DNA of 47,889 bases from GCA-020352575 sp964600365 (GTDB lineage Bacteria > Actinomycetota > Acidimicrobiia > Spongiisociales > JAENVV01). Every line of letters begins with the position of its first letter. Position 1 is the stretch's first letter. The notes below the pieces were generated by a model. That model saw nothing but the letters and a program-made list of their open reading frames with translations, did not search any database and was not told where the DNA came from. Of this stretch, positions 34,924 through 42,383 are shown piece after piece. Position numbers and translations under genes: made by a program. Where the stretch lies: assembly GCA_964600365.1 (NCBI GenBank), contig CAZRJG010000014.1:1-47889 (forward strand), written 5' to 3'.

Positions 34924-35858
34924 GCGGACACCTCCATCACCGATCCCGAATGCTTCGCAGCGTGAACCCGGGCGGCGTCCCGCACCCACGCCCCGTCCTC
35001 CCACGCCTGGACCTTGTGGGCGAGGCGCTCCTTGTTGCACGGACCGTTGCCCTTCACGACCTCCCAGAACTCGGCCCAGTCGATCGCACCGAAGCGCCAA
35101 TGCCCCGCCTCCTCGTCCCACCGCAGGTCGGGATCAGGAACCGTGAGGCCGAGGAAGTGCGCCTGGGGAACGGTGGCGTCGACGAACCGCTGGCGCAGTT
35201 GGTCGTTCGTCTCGCGCTTGATCTTCCATGCGACCGACTGCTCCGTGTGGGTGGACTCGGCGTCGGGGGGTCCGAACATCATGAGCGACGGCCACCACCA
35301 GCGATCGAGCGCGTCCTGCGCCATGGCGTGCTGCTCGGCGGTGCCGTTGGCGAGGGTGAGCATGATCTCATAGCCCTGGCGCTGGTGGAACGACTCCTCC
35401 TTGCAGATCCGGATCATCGCCCGCGAGTACGGCCCGTACGACGTACGGGTGAGCATCACCTGGTTCGTGATCGCTGCTCCGTCGACGAGCCACCCGATCG
35501 CCCCGATGTCCGCCCAGGAGAGGGTTGGATAGTTGAAGATCGACGAGTACTTCTGCTTCCCATCATGCAGGAGGTCCTGGAGCTCGTCCCGGGAGATACC
35601 GAGCGTCTCGGCTGCCGAGTAGAGGTAGAGCCCGTGGCCGGCCTCGTCCTGCACCTTCGCCATGAGGATCGCCTTGCGCCGCAGCGTGGGCGCCCGGGGG
35701 ATCCAGTTCCCCTCGGGTTGCTGGCCGATCACCTCCGAGTGGGCATGTTGGGCGACCTGGCGGATGAGCGTCTTCCGATAGGCGTCGGGCATCCAGTCGC
35801 GCGGCTCGACCTTCTCGTCGGCAGCCAGGATGGCGTCGAAGCGTTTCTCGGGGGTCAC
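34920..35858 (-). CDS. paaA: Phenylacetyl-CoA epoxidase catalytic subunit PaaA
   Basis: A 312-aa di-iron oxygenase subunit that epoxidises the ring of phenylacetyl-CoA, opening the aerobic phenylacetate pathway. Metal ligands are in AKVQDEAGHGLYLY near residue 70 (the ExxH pair) and KEESFHQRQGYEIM near 158. The flanking VAQHAHSEVIGQQPEGNWIPRAPTLRRK is highly conserved in PaaA. GTG 35858 follows a GGAG site by 5 nt and begins VTPEKRFDAILAADEKVEPRDWMPDAYR, the normal N-terminus. It is first in the operon and sits behind a well-formed promoter. The CoA ligase, isomerase and beta-oxidation genes of the pathway are not in this window. Confidence 0.96.
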   Translation of the reverse strand: MTPEKRFDAILAADEKVEPRDWMPDAYRKTLIRQVAQHAHSEVIGQQPEGNWIPRAPTLRRKAILMAKVQDEAGHGLYLYSAAETLGISRDELQDLLHDGKQKYSSIFNYPTLSWADIGAIGWLVDGAAITNQVMLTRTSYGPYSRAMIRICKEESFHQRQGYEIMLTLANGTAEQHAMAQDALDRWWWPSLMMFGPPDAESTHTEQSVAWKIKRETNDQLRQRFVDATVPQAHFLGLTVPDPDLRWDEEAGHWRFGAIDWAEFWEVVKGNGPCNKERLAHKVQAWEDGAWVRDAARVHAAKHSGSVMEVSA

Positions 35859-35884
35859 GGGGTCTCCGTTGGGGGCGAGCGGCG

Positions 35885-35913
35885 ATCCTATCCAAACGAA
35901 CGATCGTTCACAA
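35885..35913 (-). promoter_or_regulatory. paaABCDE promoter with palindromic operator
   Basis: On the minus strand TTGTGA (35908-35913), a 17-bp spacer and TAGGAT (35885-35890) form a good promoter. The perfect 12-bp palindrome GAACGATCGTTC (35898-35909) fills the spacer and touches the -35. A dimeric repressor bound here would block polymerase. A TetR-family PaaR-type repressor is the obvious candidate by analogy with other actinobacteria, but no such gene is in the window. Confidence 0.6.
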
Positions 35914-35951
35914 CGAGTGTCGCGTAGGCTCCGTCGACCGATCGGAGGACG

Positions 35952-36620
35952 ATGGCGACCAATGTCAGCGGAGCCCTTGAGCGCGCCGAGGCGGCGCTCG
36001 ATGAGGGCAGGGGGTTGCGCGGCACCGGCTTCTGGGCTGCGATCCGCGAGGTGAAGGCCAACCCAGCGAGCCACGACCTCGAACGCATCGCCGCGATCGA
36101 CCGACGCGCCTTCACCAATTGGGCGCTCCTCACCGTACCGATCGTTCCCGGGACGATCCTCAACCTCCTCGTCACCGCGGCCGGCCTCGGTCTCATCGCA
36201 TGGTCGTACTACGACGCCCCGCTCCCCTGGCTCATGTTCCTGCTCGGGTTCGGCATCGTGTGGGTGACCACGCACGGCCTCGCCCACCTCGCCGTCGGCC
36301 GACTCCAGGGGATGCGGTTCACCCATTGGTTCATCGGGGAGATCACCCTCCCCCAACCCGGCGTGAAGGTCGACTACGCCACCTACCTCGCCGTACCGGC
36401 GCGCCGGCGGGCGTGGATGCACGCCTCTGGGGCGATCATGAGCAAGCTCATACCGTTCCTCCTGCTCCCCGCAGCGGCGATCTCGAGGCAGCCGACGTGG
36501 CTCGTCTGGAGCATCGTCGCCTTCGGGCTCGTCTCCATCGCAACAGACGTCCTCTGGTCGACCAAGGTCTCGGACTGGAAGAAGTTCCGGCGAGAGATGG
36601 ACCTCGCCAGTGGGACGTGA
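35952..36620 (+). CDS. Membrane protein with HGLAH motif, function unknown
   Basis: A 222-aa protein with a soluble N-terminal part of about 55 residues (including AEAALDEGRGLRGTGFWAAIREVKANPASH) and four or five hydrophobic segments from about residue 60 to 205. The second transmembrane region contains THGLAHLAVGRLQGMRFTHWFIG, a His-x-x-x-His arrangement like site-2 metalloprotease folds but with Gly instead of the catalytic Glu. It could be a degenerate relative or simply a metal-binding membrane protein. GGAGG lies 3 nt before the ATG and a TAGGCT box is at 35925-35930. It shares the 93-bp divergent control region with paaA, but a role in phenylacetate metabolism is not shown. Confidence 0.7.
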   Translation: MATNVSGALERAEAALDEGRGLRGTGFWAAIREVKANPASHDLERIAAIDRRAFTNWALLTVPIVPGTILNLLVTAAGLGLIAWSYYDAPLPWLMFLLGFGIVWVTTHGLAHLAVGRLQGMRFTHWFIGEITLPQPGVKVDYATYLAVPARRRAWMHASGAIMSKLIPFLLLPAAAISRQPTWLVWSIVAFGLVSIATDVLWSTKVSDWKKFRREMDLASGT

Positions 36621-36626
36621 TCTCCG

Positions 36627-36632
36627 TACCCT
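36627..36632 (+). promoter_or_regulatory. Putative -10 box (TACCCT) for the pyrimidine phosphorylase gene
   Basis: TACCCT ends 7 bp before the GTG at 36640 and lies in the 19-bp gap after the membrane-protein gene. There is no ribosome-binding sequence, so a leaderless mRNA is likely. Confidence 0.45.
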
Positions 36633-36639
36633 GCCGAAG

Positions 36640-37962
36640 GTGAACGTCGTTGAGCTCATCGAACGGAAGCGAGACGGCGGACGCCTGACCGCCGACGAGA
36701 TCAGATCGCTCATCCGGGCCTACGCGGCCGACGAGGTGCCCCGGTACCAAATGGCTGCGATGGCGATGGCGATCTTCTTCAGAGGGCTCTCGACCGACGA
36801 GCTCGGCGTCTGGACCGACGCCATGATGCGCTCCGGAGACGTGCTCGACCTCACCTCCCACCCCCTGCCGAAGGTGGACAAGCACTCGACGGGAGGGGTC
36901 GGCGACAAGATCTCGATCCCGCTCGCGCCCATCGTCGCTGCGTGTGGCGTGGCCATCCCCATGATGAGCGGCCGAGGCCTCGGCCACACGGGAGGGACCC
37001 TCGACAAACTCGAGACGATCCCGGGATTCACCACCGCGCTCGATCCGGCCACCTTCAGCCGCGTCCTCTCCGAGACCAATCTCGTGCTCGCCGGCCAGTC
37101 CGAGACACTCGTCCCCGCCGATCGTCGCCTCTATGCGCTGCGCGATGTCACCGCCACGGTCCCGTCGATCCCCCTCATCAGTTCGTCGATCATGTCCAAG
37201 AAGCTCGCTGAGGACCTCGACGCGCTCGTCCTCGACGTGAAGTTCGGCAGTGGCGCCTTCATGCATGAGTACGCCGACGCCGAGGAGCTCGCTCGGACGA
37301 TGCTCGGCATCGGCGATGCGCACGGCACGAAGGTCTCTGCTCTCCTCACCGACATGTCCCAGCCGCTCGGCCGTGAGGTCGGGAACGCGAACGAGATCCG
37401 TGAGTCACTCGCCGTGCTCCGTGGCGAGGGTCCCGACGACGTCACCGAGCTCACCTACGCCCTCGGTGCCGAGATGCTGCTCCTCACGGGAGTGGCCTCC
37501 GAGGACGACGAGGCGCGACAACAGTTGCGCTCCGCAGTGGAGGGCGGGCGGGCCCTTGAGGTCTTTGCCCGGGTCATCGCCGCGCAGGGGGGCGATCCCG
37601 CCGTCGTGCACGATGAATCGCTCCTTCCCCGGGCCGAGCACATTCACACCGTCGCGTCCCGGGCATCGGGGTGGATCGGAGCGGCCGACGCCCGAAGGAT
37701 CGGCGTCGCCGCCATGCGGTTGGGCGCCGGACGAGCCACCATCGAGGACGAGATCGACCCCGGCGTCGGGATCACGGTGGTCGCCAAGCGAGGCGACCGG
37801 GTTGCCGAGGGCGACCCCCTCGCGGTCGTGGCGTGGAACGATCCCGGGCGGCTCGAGGATTGCCTGGCCCTCCTCGAGGGCGCATGGACGGTCGGTGGTG
37901 AGGCCACCGCCCCGCCACTCGTCCACGCACGCCTCCGCAACGAACGCGCGTCGGCCACATAG
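36640..37962 (+). CDS. deoA: Thymidine / pyrimidine-nucleoside phosphorylase
   Basis: A 440-aa enzyme that splits thymidine, deoxyuridine or uridine with phosphate into base and (deoxy)ribose-1-phosphate. The phosphate-binding motif is KVDKHSTGGVGDK near residue 76. The family signature SGRGLGHTGGTLDKLE lies near 110, and substrate residues are in SSIMSKKLAEDLDALVLDVKFGSGAFM near 180-206. The C-terminal domain ends normally. GTG 36640 begins VNVVELIERKRDGGRLTADEI, the normal family N-terminus; a GTG at 36610 overlaps the preceding gene. It is followed by the purine phosphorylase, and with upp and cdd it forms a pyrimidine salvage set in this window. Confidence 0.95.
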   Translation: MNVVELIERKRDGGRLTADEIRSLIRAYAADEVPRYQMAAMAMAIFFRGLSTDELGVWTDAMMRSGDVLDLTSHPLPKVDKHSTGGVGDKISIPLAPIVAACGVAIPMMSGRGLGHTGGTLDKLETIPGFTTALDPATFSRVLSETNLVLAGQSETLVPADRRLYALRDVTATVPSIPLISSSIMSKKLAEDLDALVLDVKFGSGAFMHEYADAEELARTMLGIGDAHGTKVSALLTDMSQPLGREVGNANEIRESLAVLRGEGPDDVTELTYALGAEMLLLTGVASEDDEARQQLRSAVEGGRALEVFARVIAAQGGDPAVVHDESLLPRAEHIHTVASRASGWIGAADARRIGVAAMRLGAGRATIEDEIDPGVGITVVAKRGDRVAEGDPLAVVAWNDPGRLEDCLALLEGAWTVGGEATAPPLVHARLRNERASAT

Positions 37963-37965
37963 GCT
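37960..37965 (+). promoter_or_regulatory. Putative -10 box (TAGGCT) for the purine phosphorylase gene
   Basis: TAGGCT begins with the stop codon of the pyrimidine phosphorylase gene and ends 6 bp before the ATG at 37972. It could start a leaderless mRNA for the purine phosphorylase in addition to read-through. Confidence 0.4.
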
Positions 37966-37971
37966 CCCTTC

Positions 37972-38805
37972 ATGTTCGACCACCTCTCCGCCGCAGCCGA
38001 CCACCTCGCCTCCAGGACCGGCCGACCCCGGCACGACGTCGCGCTGGTCCTCGGGTCCGGTCTCTCGCCCTACGCCTCCTCTCTCCCCGGGGCGACGACC
38101 ATCCCCTATCAGGACATCCCCCATTTCCCCGTCCCGACGGTGGCCGGGCACGCCGGACACCTCGCCTCGGCCGACTTCGGCGGAGCCAAGGTGCTCGCCT
38201 TCGCCGGACGAACCCACCTCTACGAGGACCGACCCCTCGACGAGATCGTGTTCGCGGTGCGAGCCGCCGTGCTCGCCGGGTGCCACACGGTCGTGCTGAC
38301 GAACGCCGCCGGGGGGTGCGGCGACCACCTCGCCGCCGGTGATCTCGTCCTCATCTCCGACCACCTCAACCTCACCGGACGCAATCCGCTCATGGGACCA
38401 AACGACGAACGGCTCGGGACGCGATTCCCAGACATGAGCGAGGCCTACTCGAAGCGCCTCCGCGCCCTCGCCCGCGAGGCCGGAGTCGAGGCCGACGTAT
38501 CCCTCAAGGAGGGCGTGTACGCCTGGTTCACTGGCCCGACGTACGAGACCCCGGCGGAGGTCCGCATGGCAAAGGCGCTTGGCGCCGACCTCGTGGGCAT
38601 GTCCACCGTGCCCGAGGTCATCGCCGCCCGCCACATGGGTGCCGACGTGCTCGGGATCAGCCTCTGCACGAACCTCGCCGCCGGCATCTCGCCGGTCCCG
38701 CTCAGCCATGACGAGGTGAAGGAGGTCGCATCGGAGTCCACCGGCCGGTTCACCCGGCTCCTCGACGCCCTCATCCCCCGCCTCGGCGTCGAGGGCAGAT
38801 CTTGA
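37972..38805 (+). CDS. punA: Purine nucleoside phosphorylase, trimeric type
   Basis: A 277-aa PNP of the trimeric (PNP/MTAP) type that cleaves inosine and guanosine with phosphate. Phosphate loop VLGSGLSPYA near residue 26, IPHFPVPTVAGHAG near 49-62, GRTHLYED near 83 with the conserved His, TNAAGG near 110, the substrate region YAWFTGPTYETPAEVRM near 184, MSTVPEVIAARHMG near 207, and TNLAAGIS near 230. All are canonical, as is the length. The gene follows the pyrimidine phosphorylase by 9 bp. Confidence 0.96.
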   Translation: MFDHLSAAADHLASRTGRPRHDVALVLGSGLSPYASSLPGATTIPYQDIPHFPVPTVAGHAGHLASADFGGAKVLAFAGRTHLYEDRPLDEIVFAVRAAVLAGCHTVVLTNAAGGCGDHLAAGDLVLISDHLNLTGRNPLMGPNDERLGTRFPDMSEAYSKRLRALAREAGVEADVSLKEGVYAWFTGPTYETPAEVRMAKALGADLVGMSTVPEVIAARHMGADVLGISLCTNLAAGISPVPLSHDEVKEVASESTGRFTRLLDALIPRLGVEGRS

Positions 38806-38822
38806 GTGACCGCTCCGACTCC

Positions 38823-38854
38823 TAGAATCAGCGCCTCATCATCGATGAAGGAGG
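38823..38854 (+). promoter_or_regulatory. etfBA promoter and ribosome-binding site
   Basis: TAGAAT (38823-38828) is the most consensus-like -10 box in this half of the window, and AAGGAGG (38848-38854) is a full-strength ribosome-binding site 4 nt before the GTG at 38859. A 10-bp palindrome TCATCGATGA (38839-38848) lies between them in the leader. The best -35 candidate (TTGAGT, 38802-38807) has a short 15-bp spacer. Confidence 0.55.
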
Positions 38855-38858
38855 ACCA

Positions 38859-39617
38859 GTGAAGGTCGCAGTCTGCGTGAAGCAGATCCCCGACCCGGCG
38901 ACCGACTACTCGCTCGACCCGGCCGACCACACGCTCGTGCGGCCGAACGAGCAGGTGTTGGACGACACGGATCGGTACGGGGTCGAGGTCGCACTCCAAG
39001 TCGCGGAGCAACACGAAGGCACCGTCACGCTTGTCTCGATGGGCCCTTCGGGCAACCTCCAAGGCGTGCGCCAGGCACTCGCGATGGGTGCCGACAAGGC
39101 GGTCCTGATCGACGACGCGGCGTTGAAGGGCGCCGATTCACTCACCACGGCTCGCATCCTCGCTGCGGCGATCGCACGAGAGGGCTTCGACCTCGTGATC
39201 GCCGGCACCGAATCCACCGACGGGTACTCGGGGGTCGTTCCCCAGCAGGTCGCCGAGTTCCTCGACGTGCCCGCACTCACCTACGCCATGGAGATCGAAA
39301 TCGAGGGCGACGCGGTGAAGATCAAGCGCCAGACCGCCGCCGGGTACGACGAGGTCGAGTCGGCGATGCCCGCGCTCGTATCGGTGACCGCCGGCGTGGT
39401 GGAACCTCGCTACCCGACCTTCAAGGGGATCATGCAGGCCAAGTCGAAGCCGGTCGACGAGGTGACGGCGGCCGACCTCGGGGTCGATGTCGCAGTGGGC
39501 CAACAGGTCGTCGAGGTGGCCGACGCGCCAGCCCGGGCGGCAGGTGAAAAGGTCCACGATGATGGCGAGGCCTTCGGCCGCATCATCGAGAAGCTCGAAG
39601 CAGTGAAGGTCATCTGA
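38859..39617 (+). CDS. etfB: Electron transfer flavoprotein, beta subunit
   Basis: A 252-aa EtfB that pairs with EtfA to carry electrons from acyl-CoA dehydrogenases to the respiratory chain. It starts VKVAVCVKQIPDPA (GTG read as Met). The AMP-binding segment is ALAMGADKAVLIDD near residue 74, and LVIAGTESTDGYSGVVPQQVAEFLDVPALTYAMEI near 110-145 and YPTFKGIMQAKSKPVDEV near 187 are characteristic of the housekeeping (FixA/group I) type. It overlaps the etfA start by one base (TGATG). A strong ribosome-binding site supports high expression. Confidence 0.96.
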   Translation: MKVAVCVKQIPDPATDYSLDPADHTLVRPNEQVLDDTDRYGVEVALQVAEQHEGTVTLVSMGPSGNLQGVRQALAMGADKAVLIDDAALKGADSLTTARILAAAIAREGFDLVIAGTESTDGYSGVVPQQVAEFLDVPALTYAMEIEIEGDAVKIKRQTAAGYDEVESAMPALVSVTAGVVEPRYPTFKGIMQAKSKPVDEVTAADLGVDVAVGQQVVEVADAPARAAGEKVHDDGEAFGRIIEKLEAVKVI

Positions 39618-40564
39618 TGCCCTGGGTCTATATCGAAGCAGCAGGCGACGCCCCCGTGGCAGTCGGCCTCGAAGTCCTCACCAAGGCCCGGTCCCTCGGC
39701 GACCCCACCGTGGTCTACGTCGGCCCGGCCTCAGAGGGCACACTCGCAGCCCTCGGGGAGCACGGGGCGACCAAGGTCTTCCACATCGAACCGCCGGCCG
39801 ACTGCCTCGCCGCGGCGCCAGTCGCAGCGACCATTGCCGGACTCGTCGAAACCCACTCGCCGGACGTCCTGCTCGTGGGAAGTACCTACGACGGGCGCGA
39901 CGTCGCCGGGCGCCTCTCCGCGCGGACTGGCGCCACCGTGCTCTCGAACGCGATCGACGTCTCCCTCGACGGCGGGGTGTCGGCGGTGAACGAGGTGTTC
40001 GGTGGCACGAAGCTCGTCTCCACCAGGGTCACCGGCCCTGGGACACCAATCGTGCTCATCCGGGCGAAGTCGTTCGCCGCCGAGCCGTCTGGGGGCGGGA
40101 TGCCCGATGTGGAGCCGGTGGCGCTCGTCGACGCGGGCCACGCGGGGTCCGCGACCGTCCTCGCGAGCCACGAGCAACAGGCCGAGGGGCCGCAACTCGA
40201 GGACGCCTCGATCGTGGTGGCTGGCGGTCGCGGCCTGGGGAAGGAGGAGGCGTTCGCCCTCGTGGAGGAGCTCGCAGTCCTACTCGGCGCCGCGACGGGC
40301 GCGACGCGCGCCATCGTCGACTCCGGGTGGGTGCCGTACGCGAAGCAGGTCGGACAGACCGGCAAGACCGTGAAGCCGGACGTCTACATCGCCTGTGGGA
40401 TCTCGGGGGCGATGCAGCACCTCGTCGGGATGAAGGATGCAGGCACCATCATCGCGATCAACAAGGACGAGGAAGCTCCGATCTTCTCAGTGGCAGACCT
40501 CGGGATCGTGGGTGACGTCCACAAGGTGATGCCCCAGCTCATCGAGGCCCTCAAGAGCCGGTAG
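39617..40564 (+). CDS. etfA: Electron transfer flavoprotein, alpha subunit
   Basis: A 315-aa EtfA. The N-terminal half contains VLLVGSTYDGRDVAGRLSARTGATVLSNAIDVS near residue 75-107. The C-terminal FAD domain has VAGGRGLGKEEAF near 197, then RAIVDSGWVPYAKQVGQTGKTVKPDVYIACGISGAMQHLVGMKDAGTIIAINKDEEAPIFSVADLGIVGD from about 233, the standard FAD-binding signature of ETF. The complex accepts electrons from flavin dehydrogenases of fatty-acid and amino-acid breakdown. It starts at the base where etfB stops. Confidence 0.97.
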   Translation: MPWVYIEAAGDAPVAVGLEVLTKARSLGDPTVVYVGPASEGTLAALGEHGATKVFHIEPPADCLAAAPVAATIAGLVETHSPDVLLVGSTYDGRDVAGRLSARTGATVLSNAIDVSLDGGVSAVNEVFGGTKLVSTRVTGPGTPIVLIRAKSFAAEPSGGGMPDVEPVALVDAGHAGSATVLASHEQQAEGPQLEDASIVVAGGRGLGKEEAFALVEELAVLLGAATGATRAIVDSGWVPYAKQVGQTGKTVKPDVYIACGISGAMQHLVGMKDAGTIIAINKDEEAPIFSVADLGIVGDVHKVMPQLIEALKSR

Positions 40565-40580
40565 ACGGCGGATCCCCCCG

Positions 40581-40967
40581 GTGCACGAGGTCGTCGCACA
40601 TCTGCACGGAGGGGTCCTCGTCAAGGGGAACATCAGCACCTTCGCGCCCAACGCTCCGCGGTTCTCGGTTCGCGTCCGCGACTCCGACGAGGTGGAGGAG
40701 GTCGAGGCGGCGCGCATGAAGGCGCTCTTCTTCGTCACCGACTACGACGGGAACCCCGAGCATCGCGCACGCGGAGACGCCGAGCGCGTCGGCCTCGGGA
40801 GGAAGGTTCGGGTGGACTTCCTCGATGGCGAGGTGCTGTTCGGGTACACGACCGGGTACGCCCCCGAAAGGCCGAGGTTCTGGGTCACCCCGGCAGATCC
40901 GAACTCGAACAACGAGCGGATCTCGGTGGTGAGCGCGTCGACGGAGTCCGTCGCGTTCGTCGACTAG
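40581..40967 (+). CDS. Conserved small protein of unknown function
   Basis: A 128-aa protein beginning at GTG 40581, 16 bp after etfA. Two beta-rich halves are visible: MHEVVAHLHGGVLVKGNISTFAPNAPRFSVRV and, later, KVRVDFLDGEVLFGYTTGYAPERPRFWVTPADPNSNNERISVVSASTESVAFV. Both have the theme DGEVLxGxTxxYxPxRPxFxVxPADPxSNNxR, which I recall from a small uncharacterised family with a PilZ/Sm-like beta-barrel look in actinobacteria and deltaproteobacteria. No catalytic residues stand out. Its stop and the cdd stop overlap as CTAG. It could be co-transcribed with etfBA. Confidence 0.7.
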   Translation: MHEVVAHLHGGVLVKGNISTFAPNAPRFSVRVRDSDEVEEVEAARMKALFFVTDYDGNPEHRARGDAERVGLGRKVRVDFLDGEVLFGYTTGYAPERPRFWVTPADPNSNNERISVVSASTESVAFVD

Positions 40968-41344
40968 AGCTCAAAGCCATGGGGAAGGAGATCCCCCATG
41001 GTGTACTCGACGGACGTCGACCCGTCCACGGTGATGACGACCCGGCTCACGCCGAGCTCGTGCATGAACTGCCGACAGTTCCCACACGGGGAGGCGGACT
41101 CGACCCGGTCGGCATCAGGACAGGCGAGGTACACCGACAACGGCCCGGTGTACCCTGCGGCAACGGCGGTGGTGAGGGCATTCACCTCGGCACAGACCGC
41201 ACTCCCGTACGCCGCGTTCTCGACGTTGCAGCCGGACCACGACCGCCCGTCAGGCGCCACGACAACGGCGCCCACGTGGAAGCCCGAGTAGGGGCAGTAG
41301 GCCTTCGAGGCAGCCTCCGCGGCTGCCGCGAGGTAGTCGGTCAT
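40964..41344 (-). CDS. cdd: Cytidine deaminase
   Basis: A 126-aa tetrameric-type cytidine deaminase, converting (deoxy)cytidine to (deoxy)uridine. Zinc and catalytic residues are in NVENAAYGSAVCAEVNAL near residues 40-57 (Cys and the proton-shuttle Glu) and SPCGNCRQFMHE near 84-95. The Arg that usually follows CAE is Val here, as other actinobacterial enzymes also depart from CAER, so activity is still expected. FHVGAVVVAPDGR near 22 is the nucleoside-binding region. The stop overlaps the neighbouring convergent stop (CTAG), and its ATG overlaps the ftsY stop (ATGA), so it is read as part of the ftsY transcript. Confidence 0.94.
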   Translation of the reverse strand: MTDYLAAAAEAASKAYCPYSGFHVGAVVVAPDGRSWSGCNVENAAYGSAVCAEVNALTTAVAAGYTGPLSVYLACPDADRVESASPCGNCRQFMHELGVSRVVITVDGSTSVEYTMGDLLPHGFEL

Positions 41345-42354
41345 CCGCCCTCCATGATGGCATCGACGTAGGCCGTCGGCTCGAACGGGATGAGGTCGTT
41401 GACGCCTTCGCCCAGTCCGATGAACTTCACCGGCACTCCGAGCTCGTGCTCAACGGCGAACGCAATGCCTCCCTTGGCGCTGCCGTCCATCTTGGTGAGC
41501 ACGACCCCGGTGAGGGAGGCCACTTCGCCGAAGGCCCTCGCCTGGGCCAATCCGTTCTGACCCGCGGTGCCATCGAGAACGAGGAGCACCTCGTCGATGG
41601 TGCCCTCCCTGTCGAGCACCCGGACGATCTTGCCGAGTTCTTCCATGAGGTGCTTCTTGGAGTGGAGGCGTCCTGCGGTGTCGACGATCACGACATCGTT
41701 GCCCCCGCGCTTGGCAGTTACGACTCCTTCGTAGGCGACGGACGCCGGGTCGGAGCCGTCCTCGCCCCGAACCACCGCGACCCCAACCCGCTCGGCCCAG
41801 GCCGCGAGCTGGGTGTCTGCGGCCGCCCGGAACGTGTCCGCTGCGGCGAGGATCGGTGACGCCCCTTGCTCCCGGAGGCGGGCGGCGATCTTGGCGATGG
41901 TGGTCGTCTTCCCGACCCCGTTCACGCCCACGACGAGGACGATCGACGGGCTCGCCGTGAGGTGCACCCCCCGATCCGCGTCGGAGAGCGTGCCGAGCAA
42001 CTCGTCGCGGATGCACTCCTGCGCCGCAGAGGCGGACTCCGGACGGGCCCTTCGTACCGCGTCGATCACGGTCGTCGTCACATCGAGGCCAACGTCCGCA
42101 GTGAGGAGCACTTCCTCAATCGCGTCCCAGGCGTCGGGGCCCACCTCGCCTCCGAGGAGCCCGCGAATCCGGTCACCGATGCCGGCCCGGGCCGTGGCGA
42201 GGCGATTCGCAATGCTCGGCCGCTCGATGGAGAGCCGTTCAGGGGTGGTGGGCGGAAGCCCGCGGGTGCGCCGAGACCGGGCGATGGCGACGCCGAACAC
42301 GACGGCGAGGAGCACGGCTGCGCCGAGGATGAGGATGAGGTTCGTGGAGTCCAT
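41341..42354 (-). CDS. ftsY: Signal recognition particle receptor FtsY
   Basis: A 337-aa FtsY. A single transmembrane segment at residues 5-25 (ILILGAAVLLAVVFGVAIA) anchors it, in place of the long acidic A domain of enterobacteria. The N domain starts near residue 48. The G domain has GVNGVGKTTTIAK near 143, DTAGRLHSKKHLMEEL near 228, and the closing TKMDGSAKGGIAF near 282. The C-terminus GLGEGVNDLIPFEPTAYVDAI is canonical. It receives the ribosome-Ffh complex at the membrane. A TACACT box ends 9 bp before its ATG. smc lies 29 bp upstream on the same strand. Confidence 0.97.
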   Translation of the reverse strand: MDSTNLILILGAAVLLAVVFGVAIARSRRTRGLPPTTPERLSIERPSIANRLATARAGIGDRIRGLLGGEVGPDAWDAIEEVLLTADVGLDVTTTVIDAVRRARPESASAAQECIRDELLGTLSDADRGVHLTASPSIVLVVGVNGVGKTTTIAKIAARLREQGASPILAAADTFRAAADTQLAAWAERVGVAVVRGEDGSDPASVAYEGVVTAKRGGNDVVIVDTAGRLHSKKHLMEELGKIVRVLDREGTIDEVLLVLDGTAGQNGLAQARAFGEVASLTGVVLTKMDGSAKGGIAFAVEHELGVPVKFIGLGEGVNDLIPFEPTAYVDAIMEGG

Positions 42355-42363
42355 CGCCGCAGG

Positions 42364-42369
42364 AGTGTA
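42364..42369 (-). promoter_or_regulatory. Putative -10 box (TACACT) for ftsY
   Basis: TACACT on the minus strand ends 9 bp before the ftsY ATG at 42354, within the 29-bp smc-ftsY gap. No ribosome-binding sequence intervenes. Confidence 0.45.
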
Positions 42370-42383
42370 CGGCGAGGAACGGT

